From the NCBI RefSeq assembly GCF_000317435.1, contig NC_019751.1:4030001-4094000 (forward strand): a stretch of DNA of 64,000 nt. The letters run 5' to 3'. Below are positions 16,386 through 25,291 of this stretch, one piece after another. A program made the translations under genes and the position numbers. The notes below the pieces were generated by a model that saw nothing but the letters and a program-made list of their open reading frames with translations, did no database searches and was not told where the DNA came from. Origin of the DNA: Calothrix sp. PCC 6303. GTDB taxonomy: Bacteria; Cyanobacteriota; Cyanobacteriia; Cyanobacteriales; Nostocaceae. How positions within the stretch are numbered: position 1 is the first letter of the stretch; every line of letters starts with the position of its first letter.

Positions 16386-17795
16386 ATGGTATTAGATATA
16401 CGAGCAGCGAGAAAAGTCTCTAGAATACGACAGCGTGACTTAGCCGCTGCTACTGGAATTTCTGTACGTGAGTTGATGAGGCTCGAACGAGGGCTGATAA
16501 GTCCCTCTGAAAAACTACTTCGCCAGATATCTAATTGCTTAGGTATGGATGTTGCCCAAATCACAATTGGACAGAATCAACTTTTTGAAAATCCTTTGAC
16601 AGGTGAAGGTTACGCTACCGCTCGTCCCCAAAACAACCAAATAATTCCGCGCAGAAAGCCTCTTGATTGTACAAAAAAACCTGTCATTGACTTATTTTGT
16701 GGAGTTGGCGGGTTATCGTATGGATTCGAGATGCATGAAGAATTTCAGGTGGTTGCTGGAGTTGATCTTTTAAGTGATCGATTACAAACATTCTCACGCA
16801 ATCATGGCACTGCTAATGCCTATGGACAAGATATTAACACCCTCTCTACTGATATCTTATATAATGAGAACCCTCATCCCTTTGTTATTGTAGGTGGACC
16901 CCCATGTCAAGGCTTCTCATCCATTCGTCCATTCCGAAATATTGAACGAAATGACCCTAGAAACAATCTTGCAGAAGAATTTTGCCGTATAGTACATAAC
17001 TTACAACCAGAATGGATAGTTTTTGAGAATGTAGTTGGCTTGCTCACACATAGCAACGGCAAAACTTTTCAAACCATTGTGGAAGCATTTGAGGAAATAG
17101 GGTACCGAACAGCTGCTAAGGTACTAAATGCTGCTTATTATGGATTGCCACAGTGCCGTGAGCGATTAATTATCGTTGGCAGTCGAGCAGGCAAACCTTT
17201 CAAGTGGACTCAACCTACTCATTGGTGTGAGCATCGCAGCATGGCTGGACGACAAGAGTTTATTCTTAAGCCGTCAAAAGGGTTAATTCAGGATCTACAA
17301 TCTGCTATCACCGTTGATGAAGCAATTCACGATCTTCCTGAAGTTGAAGCAGGAGGACGGGCTACCACTTATCAGTGTGACATTGAGTCTACACCATACG
17401 AATTATTCATCCGTAATGGAGCACAACAATTAAAGATGCATGAAGCAACTGCACATTCACCTCGAATGCTAGAGATAATTCGACAAGCAGGAGCTAATAT
17501 TTATGCCTTGCCTGAAGGAGTCGTCAAGAGTGGCTTTAGCTCCTGCTACAGCAGACTCAATGGGGCGGAGCCAAGCGTAACCTTGACTGTGAATTTTGTT
17601 CATCCAGCTTCTAACAGATGTATTCACCCTCACCAGCATCGTGCATTAACACCGCGTGAGGGAGCGCGTTTGCAGGGCTTCTTAGATACTTTTGAGTTTA
17701 TCGGTACACGCTCTCAGATTGTTAAACAAATTGGAAATGCTGTACCGCCTTTACTGGGACGCACAGTAGCACAAGCAATCTTGGAAAGTGATTAG
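16386..17795 (+). CDS. DNA (cytosine-5) methyltransferase with N-terminal HTH (XRE) domain
   Basis: 469 residues from ATG 16386; in-frame TTG 16320 and ATG 16341 could extend it by up to 22 residues, but none has a clear ribosome binding site. An XRE-type helix-turn-helix comes first (RQRDLAAATGISVRELMRLE, about 15-34), then the methyltransferase: motif I DLFCGVGGLSYGFE, motif IV GGPPCQGFS with the catalytic Cys near 174, motif VI FENV, motif VIII QCRERLIIVG, motif IX HRALTPREGARLQGF and motif X QIGNAVPPLLG. It makes 5-methylcytosine; the specificity is unknown. The gene ends in a 4-bp tail-to-tail overlap with the nuclease gene. The fused HTH may let the enzyme repress its own promoter, as seen with some other C5 methyltransferases. 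Confidence 0.9.
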   Translation: MVLDIRAARKVSRIRQRDLAAATGISVRELMRLERGLISPSEKLLRQISNCLGMDVAQITIGQNQLFENPLTGEGYATARPQNNQIIPRRKPLDCTKKPVIDLFCGVGGLSYGFEMHEEFQVVAGVDLLSDRLQTFSRNHGTANAYGQDINTLSTDILYNENPHPFVIVGGPPCQGFSSIRPFRNIERNDPRNNLAEEFCRIVHNLQPEWIVFENVVGLLTHSNGKTFQTIVEAFEEIGYRTAAKVLNAAYYGLPQCRERLIIVGSRAGKPFKWTQPTHWCEHRSMAGRQEFILKPSKGLIQDLQSAITVDEAIHDLPEVEAGGRATTYQCDIESTPYELFIRNGAQQLKMHEATAHSPRMLEIIRQAGANIYALPEGVVKSGFSSCYSRLNGAEPSVTLTVNFVHPASNRCIHPHQHRALTPREGARLQGFLDTFEFIGTRSQIVKQIGNAVPPLLGRTVAQAILESD

Positions 17796-18661
17796 TTTCT
17801 TTCAAAAAGTTGCTGGTAACTCTGGTAGGTTTTACCTTTTCGGGATAGAGGAGCACGCTCTAAATCACAATAAACTATCTGAAGGATTTCCATGCCCGCA
17901 GCATTCACCACAGCAGTTTTTCCTGAATCCCCTGCTGTATTGCTGAGGTTGAAATGTTCTAGGAGAAGATAGCCACAGCGTATTTCCCAAATATAAGGTT
18001 TTATACCACGTTGCTCCTTTCCAATTTGCAGGGAGCCATCAAGTTGGCAAAGTACGTAACGGCAGATGAGGTAATACCCTTCCTTGGCAAGGTGACCTTT
18101 AGGCTTGTTGGTTTCGAGAGCCATCTTTAGTTCCAGATCAGGTACTTGCGGAGAGATCCCAGTTGTCAATAAATCAGGATACCTGTGAGGTCTATTACGC
18201 CTAAGTAAGTCGTTTGAGTGTTTAGCGATCGCTGAGGCGAAAATATTTCCGATCATCGAAGATAAGTTTGCAAGTTCAACCGTTTGACTAAGGGGAAATA
18301 CTTCTGCGGTCTCAAGTGTCGCATCTATTTGGTCAAGGAGCTTGTAGGTATCTCGAATTGCTTGTCTAAGCATCTCATGACTTAAACCAATTTCTTCTAT
18401 GACCTTTGCATTTAAGAAGCCTTTTGCAGCAGGTTCGCGCATTACTTCAGTCTTCTGTTCAAACTGGAGTAAATCAGTCAGTGACACATCGAGAGCCTGA
18501 GCAATTTTCTGGATGTTCAAGAGGCTTATGTTTCGTTCGCCTCGTTCAACTCCCCCGATATAGGTTCTATCTAACTCTGCTGCAAGTGCCAAAGCTTCTT
18601 GGGAAAGACTACGAGCTTGGCGAAGAACACGCACACGTTCTCCAAAGAGCGTTAAGACCAC
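17792..18661 (-). CDS. Probable type II restriction endonuclease fused to an N-terminal C-protein-like HTH
   Basis: 289 residues from GTG 18661, chosen because AAGGGAG lies 5 bases upstream; ATG codons at 18688 and 18682 give up to 9 more residues without such a site. Residues about 5-66 form an XRE helix-turn-helix resembling R-M controller (C) proteins: LSQEALALAAELDRTYIGGV, ERGERNISLLNIQKIAQAL. The C-terminal part fits a PD-(D/E)XK nuclease: PD (171-172 in the longest frame), 13 residues, then E186-L-K188 in VPDLELKMAL, followed by KPKGHLAKEGYY. It is convergent with the cytosine methyltransferase, giving a complete R-M pair. A C-box-like operator lies upstream at 18716-18740. Recognition site unknown; nuclease assignment is by motif and context. 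Confidence 0.78.
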   Translation of the reverse strand: MVLTLFGERVRVLRQARSLSQEALALAAELDRTYIGGVERGERNISLLNIQKIAQALDVSLTDLLQFEQKTEVMREPAAKGFLNAKVIEEIGLSHEMLRQAIRDTYKLLDQIDATLETAEVFPLSQTVELANLSSMIGNIFASAIAKHSNDLLRRNRPHRYPDLLTTGISPQVPDLELKMALETNKPKGHLAKEGYYLICRYVLCQLDGSLQIGKEQRGIKPYIWEIRCGYLLLEHFNLSNTAGDSGKTAVVNAAGMEILQIVYCDLERAPLSRKGKTYQSYQQLFERN

Positions 18662-18715
18662 TTTATCTCCCTTAAACTGCATTAACACTTAGTCCAACAG
18701 TAAACATTTAAAGAT

Positions 18716-18740
18716 GACTATAAGTCTACGGACTATAAGT
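18716..18740 (-). promoter_or_regulatory. C-box-like operator upstream of the HTH-nuclease gene
   Basis: Two tandem near-palindromes, GACTATAAGTC (18716-18726) and GACTATAAGT (18731-18740), separated by TACG. Read on the coding strand the half-sites are ACTTATAGTC and GACTTATAGTC, spaced by CGTA, which agrees closely with the published C-box form (GACTTATAGTC repeats spaced by CGTG) used by controller proteins of R-M systems. It lies 28-80 bases upstream of the candidate starts, so the HTH part of the nuclease probably binds here and controls its own synthesis. Confidence 0.75.
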
Positions 18741-19037
18741 ATCTTTTATCTCAAGCGTCGCTTCAACCACAAAGCAAACAAAGGTAATGCTAGTTGATAA
18801 CCTTGCTCTGCTCTATAAATTAAGCCTTTGTGCTGTAACCCAGTCAAAGCAGCTTGGAAGCTACCACCGCGAAATATGTTACTACATACTAAACAGCCTC
18901 TCCCAGTAAGTTAGGAAAGGCTGTTAAAGTTATGAATTGCTTGGTTATTTGGAGGGAGATATAGATCCCATCTCAGATGAGTTAAAGGTTCTTGATTTTA
19001 AGCATTTAACTCTTAATCCCCATATAGCAATGCTTAT
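18741..19037. other. Intergenic region downstream of the DUF6679-like gene
   Basis: About 300 bases. A fragment near 18880-18925 contains AGCCTCTCCCAGTAAG and AGGAAAGGCT, which can form a hairpin. I see no coding frame of note. Confidence 0.4.
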
Positions 19038-19349
19038 TTATTCAGGATTTGAGTCAGGAAAACGATTATGAATCCGTTCAGCTTCTGGACAATCTTCAGT
19101 CATAAGCGGTTCCACATTGCCGCGTGGCACAGAAGCCAACTTTTGGGTGACTGCTCCAATGCTTTCTAGACGAACCATCTCTTCCCAAGAGCATACTTCA
19201 TCTTCTTCATCGGTTTCATATCTGAGGGTCACTAAATCTCCTTCTATATCAAGGATGCGGGCGCGTTCTATCCAGCGTTGCTGGTCCCGCAAGAAAATAC
19301 AAACCTCACGCCCATCGCAACACAATTGATAAATCTTGCGGTGTAGCAT
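19038..19349 (-). CDS. Conserved cyanobacterial hypothetical protein (DUF6679-like)
   Basis: 103 residues starting MLHRKIYQLCCDGREVCIFL. The first 60 residues look like a compact beta-rich module (QRWIERARILDIEGDLVTLR, then YETDEEDEVCSWEEMVRLES) that resembles an SH3- or Hfq/Sm-like small barrel, followed by a polar, probably unstructured tail. I recognise it as a conserved cyanobacterial small protein, probably the DUF6679 family, of unknown function. It stands alone, with 700 bp of non-coding DNA upstream. Confidence 0.7.
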   Translation of the reverse strand: MLHRKIYQLCCDGREVCIFLRDQQRWIERARILDIEGDLVTLRYETDEEDEVCSWEEMVRLESIGAVTQKLASVPRGNVEPLMTEDCPEAERIHNRFPDSNPE

Positions 19350-20072
19350 CTACTGATTCTGCCTTTTTATACGAAGTGAATTCTGCCAAAGTTTGGGTTT
19401 CCCCAATGTTTAAGATGCTTTCAAGGTCGGGTAAATTGACACATTAAAAGTTCTTATAGTTAAACCTGATTCCAATAGTGATTTTTAATTCATGTTTTTA
19501 AATGGAATCTGGGATCGCTAATCAATGGTTTTACTAAATTAGCTCAGTTCAAAATGTCTTCTTCATAGAAGTCGCACAATTCGGGGTGTTCCCTAACCAA
19601 ATACATGGTGATTTGTGAGTCCTCCTTTATATTATGTAATAAATAATACTTAGGTACAAGCATTAATTGCGGTTGTATGAGTTGCCTACTTGTAGTCATT
19701 GCCATCATTGGGAACTCAGGGAATTTTGCTTTACTTTTACCCCTATGTATCTGATCTTAGCTTATTCTTAGCCAGACCAAAATGGTTTTTAATAATAACA
19801 CCGTTATTGCAGTAACAGTTGGTTTTTGGGAATCAGACATATTTTCCTCCTGAAATAAACCCAAAACCCCAAGCTTCAGAACGATAGCAAAGCAGTTACT
19901 CAGGAATTATTCACAAAGTCAGAGGAACCTCCTCTTACATCACCTAACTGTAAACAATTCTAGCTCAATTAACAAAGCTCTTTGTTCCGGGAATACCGTA
20001 TCAGCAGTTGAATGATGGATAAATTTAGATAATATTTGCCAAAGTAAAAATTACAGAAACTTTAAATTTCGG
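19350..20072. other. Long intergenic region, no gene seen
   Basis: About 720 AT-rich bases with stops in all frames. It contains GAGGAACCTCCTCTTAC at about 19922-19938, a word also found at about 12327-12343 upstream of lysC, which can form a small hairpin (GAGGAACCTC). No promoter or RNA is assigned. Confidence 0.5.
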
Positions 20073-20894
20073 CTAGAAAAACACCCGGAAATCTTCATCT
20101 TGTTGACTTAGCTTGACAAAATCCGCGCCCAGAGAGTGGAATTTTTTTACCAAGCGATCGCACGCTGGGCGTTCGGTGGCATAATGTCCAGCATCGATTA
20201 AGATTAAATTGCGTTGGCTCCCATACCCGTAGGTATCCCGTGCTTCCTGAAACTGGTGAAATTTGCAATCTGATGTTAAATAAGCTTGAGCGCCAGTTTT
20301 GGCAACTGCCGAAAGAAAACTAGCTCCAGAGCCTCCCAGAACTGCTACACGTTCAATTAGCGGTTGAAGTTCATTTGTAGGGGAATGAAGTAAATGGGGG
20401 ACACCAAGACGATTTTTAATATGAATCAGCAGCTTTTCTAGAGTCATAGGGGATATTAGATTCCCGACCCTCCCATATCCCAAACCTGCTTGAGTTGGGA
20501 CAATTGCAGTAGTATCTTCCAGTTGCAAAATTTGGGCAAGCACATCAGCAGTTCCATCTGCTACCTGATCAAAGTTGGTATGAGCAGTATACACACCAAT
20601 TTGTTGAGTAAATGCTAAACGTGCCATTTCTCCAATGTAGTCACCACTTTGCAGCGATTTGGGAGGACTGAAAATTAATGGATGATGTGCGAAAATCAGA
20701 TTGATTTCTATCCCCTGTTCTCGCAGATGGATTGCTTCCTGCATTACAGCCAAAGTGGGAGTCAGACATACCAGCACACCTGCACTTTTTTCTAAAACTC
20801 CTGGTTCAATCTGCCAACCGCAATTATCCCATTTTTCCTGCCAAGCGGGGTTTGCCCAGGCTTCAAACCAATTAATTAATTCCGCAATTTTCAT
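20073..20894 (-). CDS. NIF3-like dinuclear metal-centre protein (YbgI/GTP cyclohydrolase 1 type 2 family)
   Basis: 273 residues from ATG 20894; a TTG four codons upstream is in frame but less likely. Family motifs: WDNCGWQIEPG near the N terminus, LIFAHHPLIFSPPKSL with metal-binding His residues, YTAHTNFDQVADGTADVLA, VAVLGGSGASFLSAV, DCKFHQFQEA and LIDAGHYATERPACDRL. The family forms hexamers with a two-metal site; the biochemical role is unsettled despite the GTP-cyclohydrolase label. Length (about 260-280) is normal. Confidence 0.92.
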   Translation of the reverse strand: MKIAELINWFEAWANPAWQEKWDNCGWQIEPGVLEKSAGVLVCLTPTLAVMQEAIHLREQGIEINLIFAHHPLIFSPPKSLQSGDYIGEMARLAFTQQIGVYTAHTNFDQVADGTADVLAQILQLEDTTAIVPTQAGLGYGRVGNLISPMTLEKLLIHIKNRLGVPHLLHSPTNELQPLIERVAVLGGSGASFLSAVAKTGAQAYLTSDCKFHQFQEARDTYGYGSQRNLILIDAGHYATERPACDRLVKKFHSLGADFVKLSQQDEDFRVFF

Positions 20895-20973
20895 AGAAAC
20901 TTTCAATTAGAGAATACCAGCAGTTTCTTGGTGATCAATACCTTCGCCAAAGTAAGAGGATGAAGAGGAAGAG

Positions 20974-22438
20974 GTAGGGCGTTTCGTAGTAGAGTTATTG
21001 TCTCTCACAACGACAACTCAAAAACCACTATGTGCGCCCATGTTTGACATTTTATCATTGTTACAGTGCTTCCTGCCGCAGATAAATGCTACAACGATGA
21101 AGCAATTGAACCAAATAATCTTGGCAATGTTAGCGATGAGCGGGCGAGTCACTATGTTGGGAATTTCTCGTTGGACAGGTAGTGGTGGTAGTTATCGGAC
21201 GATGTTGAGATTTTTTCATACGGTAATCCCTTGGGCGACATTGTTTTGGCTATTTTTCCGCAAGCATTTGTTCCGTGCAAATGAGGTTTATTTGCTTGCA
21301 GGAGATGAAGTTGTAGTAAGTAAATCTGGGAAAAAAACTTATGGGTTGGATAGATTCTTTTCCAGCCTAGTAAGTAAGCCAATATCAGGGCTATCTTTCT
21401 TTACATTATCATTAGTAAGTGTTGAACAAAGGCACTCATTTCCGATTCAAATAGAACAGGTAATAAAGAACGATATAGAAAAAAGTAGTGTATCGCCAAG
21501 ACCAGAAATAAAAGCCAAAGAAAAACGTGGACGTGGACGACCAAAAGGGAGTAAAAATAAAAACAAGACCGAAGTAATTCTCACATCTGAATTACTCAGA
21601 ATTAAGAAGATGATTAATGAGCTAGTCAAGCTGGTAGCTAACTTTATCCCACTGACTTACTTAGTCTTAGATGGTCATTTTGGAAACAATAATGCTTTGC
21701 AGATGGCTCGACAGGTCAACTTACATATAATTTCCAAGTTACGCCACGATTCAGCATTATACATACCTTACCAAAATCCTGACCCTAATCATCGTTCACG
21801 CCGTAAATACGGAGATAAACTAGACTGGCGTAATATTTCTGATGAATATTTGCGTCAAAGTAGTATCGAAGAGGATATCCAAACCGATAGTTACCAAGCT
21901 ACTTTACTGCACAAAGAATTTGCCCAGTCCCTGAATGTAGTTATTTTGGTGAAAACAAATCTGAAAACTAATGCTCGCAGTCACGTAATTCTGTTTTCTA
22001 GTGACCTAAAGTTGTCATCTGAGAAAATAATTGACTACTACAAACTACGCTTTCAGATCGAGTTTAACTTCCGTGATGCCAAGCAATTTTGGGGATTGGA
22101 AGACTTTATGAACATCGGTCAAACTGCGGTGACTAATGCTGCTAATCTAGCATTCTTTATGGTTAATTTATCTCATCATCTTCTCGCTGATTTCCGCATC
22201 CTGAATCCTGACTCCGGCATTATTGATCTTAAGGCTCATTATCGTGGCTTTCGATATGTCCATGAGATCTTAAAAATGCTTCCAGAAATCCCTGAGCCTA
22301 TTTTATTAACCCGGATTTTTGCCAAGCTTACTTCTTTAGGGCGTATTCATCACGTTTCTACGGGCGTTGAATCCTCTTAATTTGGCAGAGGTATTGGGTG
22401 ATACGACTAAATTTTACTCAAAGCATCACACACCCTAC
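20974..22438 (+). mobile_element. IS4-type insertion sequence, apparently intact
   Basis: About 1465 bp bounded by GTAGGGCGTTTCGTAG and the inverse of GTAGGGTGTGTGATGC. These imperfect terminal repeats agree in the first six bases and 10 of 16 overall. They enclose one full-length transposase gene. I cannot see a clear target-site duplication, so the exact ends are provisional. It lies between the NIF3-like gene and the OppC-like gene. Confidence 0.7.
20998..22380 (+). CDS. Transposase, IS4 family DDE type
   Basis: 460 residues from TTG 20998; ATG 21040 (MFDILSLLQCFLPQIN) is an alternative start. DDE residues: first Asp in LLAGDEVVVSKSGKKTYGLD, second Asp in LVLDGHFGNNNAL, and the IS4 signature Y-x2-R-x3-E-x6-K in YYKLRFQIEFNFRDAK. 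A basic GRGRPKGSKNKNK linker lies near residue 178. The frame is uninterrupted and full-length, so the element could be active. Assignment to a subgroup (IS4 or IS701-like) needs a database match. Confidence 0.9.
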   Translation: MSLTTTTQKPLCAPMFDILSLLQCFLPQINATTMKQLNQIILAMLAMSGRVTMLGISRWTGSGGSYRTMLRFFHTVIPWATLFWLFFRKHLFRANEVYLLAGDEVVVSKSGKKTYGLDRFFSSLVSKPISGLSFFTLSLVSVEQRHSFPIQIEQVIKNDIEKSSVSPRPEIKAKEKRGRGRPKGSKNKNKTEVILTSELLRIKKMINELVKLVANFIPLTYLVLDGHFGNNNALQMARQVNLHIISKLRHDSALYIPYQNPDPNHRSRRKYGDKLDWRNISDEYLRQSSIEEDIQTDSYQATLLHKEFAQSLNVVILVKTNLKTNARSHVILFSSDLKLSSEKIIDYYKLRFQIEFNFRDAKQFWGLEDFMNIGQTAVTNAANLAFFMVNLSHHLLADFRILNPDSGIIDLKAHYRGFRYVHEILKMLPEIPEPILLTRIFAKLTSLGRIHHVSTGVESS

Positions 22439-22880
22439 TAATTTGTCAATTATATTTTGGCGATTGTGTACAAATCCACAATTCTGTAGAGACGTAGTAG
22501 GGTTACATCTCTACAACAATCATGTTTATCTTGTATAGCCCTTTCGGGCATCCAAGAAACGTGTAGCGCAGCGTTAGCTGTAAAAGCATACAAAGGGAAT
22601 CTAGATGTCACGCAGCTTGAATAATGATGGTTTTGGAGGTCAAATCCAAAATTCATCCCGCGATTTTCCTCCAAAGTGCATGGATTTTGAGACTTTAAAT
22701 CCCATAACCTTGCACTTGTTTACCTTAAAGATGCTTAAAACTCTTATTTGGCGAAGGTTAGAGCTTTAATTAGCAAGCCCTAAATAACAAGCGCGAATCT
22801 TTACCAATGAATTCTCGGTCTGCGGTAAGATAAGCGATCGCACTTATTGGGAAGCTCCGTCCGTCTTACGGCGGGGTAGT
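22439..22880. repeat. Intergenic region with a dispersed repeat and insertion-sequence relic
   Basis: A 54-bp block at 22533-22586 (TAGCCCTTTCGGGCATCC, then AAGAAACG and TAGCGCAGCGTTAGCTG) recurs almost unchanged at 42651-42704. Further on, AGCAAGCCCTA near 22775 matches the end word seen at 42868-42886 and 59481-59499. The layout suggests relics of one non-autonomous element. No gene is seen. Confidence 0.6.
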
Positions 22881-23996
22881 TCACCGCTGCATACTACGGG
22901 GATCTAAGGCATCGCGTAAGCCATCTCCTAAGAGATTAAAAGCTAACACTGTGGAGATTATCAATATTGCGGGAGGCCAAATTAACCAAGGTTGTAAAAC
23001 AAGTACTGATGCATTGCTAGCCAAAGAAAGCATATTACCCCACGAAGGGTCTGGTTGTTGAATTCCCAGACCAATTAAGCTTAGTACAGCTTCCGACTCG
23101 ATGAAACTGGGAATTGATAAAGTGGCTGTGATGATAATGTAGGTGGCAGTTTGAGGTAGGATGTGGCGGATAATTATGTACATAGGATTTCCACCCATTG
23201 CCCTAGCTGCTTGGACAAATTCCCGTTCTTTGATGGATAAAACTTGCCCACGAATTACTCTAGCTAAACCTGCCCAGCGAATAAAGGAAGTGATGACGAT
23301 AATTAGTAAGAATCGTTGGGTATTTGTCAAGCCTGTGGGTATGATTGTGGCAAGGGAAACTAATAAGTAAATACTAGGAACAGTCATTAGTACTTCAGCA
23401 AAACGCATGATGGCGCTATCAGTCCAGCCTGCAAAATAACCGGAAATCCCGCCCACTATCATTCCGAGGGGAAACGCGATCGCTACTCCCACAATCCCGA
23501 TGAATAGACTGATTCTACCACCAAATAACAATCGACTAAATTGGTCGCGTCCTTGGTCATCAGTTCCCAGAATATTTAAATTAGCATCATTATTTACACC
23601 AAATAAATGTATATTGCAGGGAATTCCGGGAATGATGGTTTGTTCTTTCCAAGTGGGAGGTAGGGGTAAGCCAATTTTCAGTAAACGATACTCAAACCCA
23701 GTGGCGAATAAACGAATGGGAGACGGTTTTTTATAGTCTACGAGCAAAGCGCGATCGCCTGTTTGTAAATTTGTCTCTCCTTGGGTTGTGGGGTAAACGT
23801 GAGGACCAATAAACTTACCCTCAGGCGTACTCCAGTGAATTTTTGTTGGTGGTAATAGTGAACCGTTTGATTGAGAAGCCAAAGGATCATATGGGGCAAC
23901 AAAATCGGCTGCAATTACTGATATATAAAAAATTAGTAATACTATCGCCCCGAATTTTGCCAAAGGATTTTTTTTGAGTCGATGCCACCAGTTCAT
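22881..23996 (-). CDS. ABC transporter permease, OppC/DppC type
   Basis: 371 residues. The N terminus (MNWWHRLKKNPLAKFGAIVL) and the binding-protein-dependent permease EAA-type loop (REFVQAARAMGGNPMYIIIR, then HILPQ) place it in the peptide/nickel permease family. About six membrane helices are seen: one near the N terminus and five after residue 160. A long periplasmic segment (about 30-150, containing NNDANLNILGTDDQGRDQFS) separates helix 1 from the rest, as in other cyanobacterial OppC proteins. No partner permease, ATPase or binding protein is next to it, which is common in cyanobacteria. Substrate unknown. Confidence 0.9.
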   Translation of the reverse strand: MNWWHRLKKNPLAKFGAIVLLIFYISVIAADFVAPYDPLASQSNGSLLPPTKIHWSTPEGKFIGPHVYPTTQGETNLQTGDRALLVDYKKPSPIRLFATGFEYRLLKIGLPLPPTWKEQTIIPGIPCNIHLFGVNNDANLNILGTDDQGRDQFSRLLFGGRISLFIGIVGVAIAFPLGMIVGGISGYFAGWTDSAIMRFAEVLMTVPSIYLLVSLATIIPTGLTNTQRFLLIIVITSFIRWAGLARVIRGQVLSIKEREFVQAARAMGGNPMYIIIRHILPQTATYIIITATLSIPSFIESEAVLSLIGLGIQQPDPSWGNMLSLASNASVLVLQPWLIWPPAILIISTVLAFNLLGDGLRDALDPRSMQR

Positions 23997-24117
23997 AATT
24001 GTGCAATTAAGTCAATAGTTTAGTTAACAGTTAATAGTCGAGGGTGAGGGGTTAATAGTCAAGAGATCAGAGGTTAAAGTTAGGCAACGGTGAAAAAATT
24101 TGATAACTGATAACTGA
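23997..24117. other. Spacer with CAGTTATCAG-type repeat words
   Basis: A short spacer containing GATAACTGATAACTGATT at the end of the HD gene, the same short-repeat word as at 680-785. Confidence 0.5.
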
Positions 24118-25002
24118 TTAAGCCCGTAAACGTTCTTCCATTCTCAGTCTCTGCTGTTCTTCCGGCTGAGGTTCGTGTTCAACAATAAAAACATTTGAGT
24201 AGAGGTTAGCCATAATTTGCTTTCCTTGTTGAGTTAAGGATAAATAGTGCAAGCCATCTTTAATATATGGATAAACACCATTCCAGTAGAATTTGGCGTA
24301 ATTTTTGCGTAAATCGGCGGCATTTTGATAGCCTAAAATCTTGTTCATGCCAATTTCTTCAAACTCATAGAAGAGTGAAGTAATTTTCTTTAAATAGCGA
24401 GGATCACTTAATTGTCCGATTAAATCAGCAGCCCGAACTAAGCCAGCAAAATTGTTTGTCCCTTGATGATCTTCCGCAGCAGGAACAGGAAAACGGGTTA
24501 ATTCGATGTTACTTTTGATGACTTCCGAATCGATTAACTTGTGTCCACCAAAGCGCTCATCAATAAATAACTTGCCTCTGTCCACATGATACGGTGTTAA
24601 GCTGGCATCCGATGCTCCTGGTGGTAGGGAAATCATGCTACTATCTTTTTTTCCTGTAGCATACAAACCTTCAGATTCCCGGTCGAGTCGGCATACTCCT
24701 TTAACATAACCAATATCGTGGCAGACTAAAGAAATCATGAAGTGAAGCCAATCTTCACTAGAAACCCCACCTTCTCGAATATGTTTTCCTCGAAGAATTT
24801 CTTGCCCTACTAATGTCACCAAAATTGAATGTTCAACATCATGGAAAAGGGCATCACTATTGGCTATGTTTTCTAATGCCATGCCACTAGCCCAAGCGAT
24901 AATGTCCTCATAATCCATTTTCAGGCAACCATAGGTACGTCTATATCCTTCACGAATTCGATTCACGAAAGCATCAATTAGGATTTCTGTGGCGTTGAAC
25001 AT
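24118..25002 (-). CDS. HD-domain metalloprotein (Npun_R2479-like)
   Basis: 294 residues. The HD metal motif is visible as H in ALFHDVEHSILV and HD in MISLVCHDIGYVKG, with further His/Asp in DRGKLFIDERFGGH and RAADLIGQL, the arrangement of phosphohydrolase-type HD proteins. Closest to a conserved cyanobacterial family named after Npun_R2479. HD proteins commonly cleave phosphoester bonds in nucleotides; the substrate here is unknown. The 3' end carries a polar EEQQRLRMEERLRA helix. It is transcribed separately from the OppC-like gene, 120 bp away. Confidence 0.85.
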   Translation of the reverse strand: MFNATEILIDAFVNRIREGYRRTYGCLKMDYEDIIAWASGMALENIANSDALFHDVEHSILVTLVGQEILRGKHIREGGVSSEDWLHFMISLVCHDIGYVKGVCRLDRESEGLYATGKKDSSMISLPPGASDASLTPYHVDRGKLFIDERFGGHKLIDSEVIKSNIELTRFPVPAAEDHQGTNNFAGLVRAADLIGQLSDPRYLKKITSLFYEFEEIGMNKILGYQNAADLRKNYAKFYWNGVYPYIKDGLHYLSLTQQGKQIMANLYSNVFIVEHEPQPEEQQRLRMEERLRA

Positions 25003-25291
25003 AATATTTAACTTAAAGTAAGGAACTTACATCAGAATGCAGAAGTCAAAAATGACTCTGTTGATCACAGGATATGCCATACCTTTTGGTAGGTGCAAAG
25101 ACTAAATTAACTTAGGGAAAGACCCGATTTAGGATTTAATTTAATTTGTTACGGTTTTTTAGAGTAATATTTGCTACCTGCCGCCTGCATATTATTCAGA
25201 AATACGTCATTATTAAAGAGAATGTTAATATTCTCAAACTTTCTTAAAAAAACTGCTTGAAGTTTGCTGGGGCAGAATTGGAGGAACAACC
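25003..25291. other. Divergent intergenic region
   Basis: About 290 AT-rich bases between the HD gene (minus) and the efflux adaptor gene (plus). Promoters for both should lie here. No clear repeat is seen. GGAGGAAC at about 25280-25287 is the adaptor gene's ribosome binding site. Confidence 0.5.
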
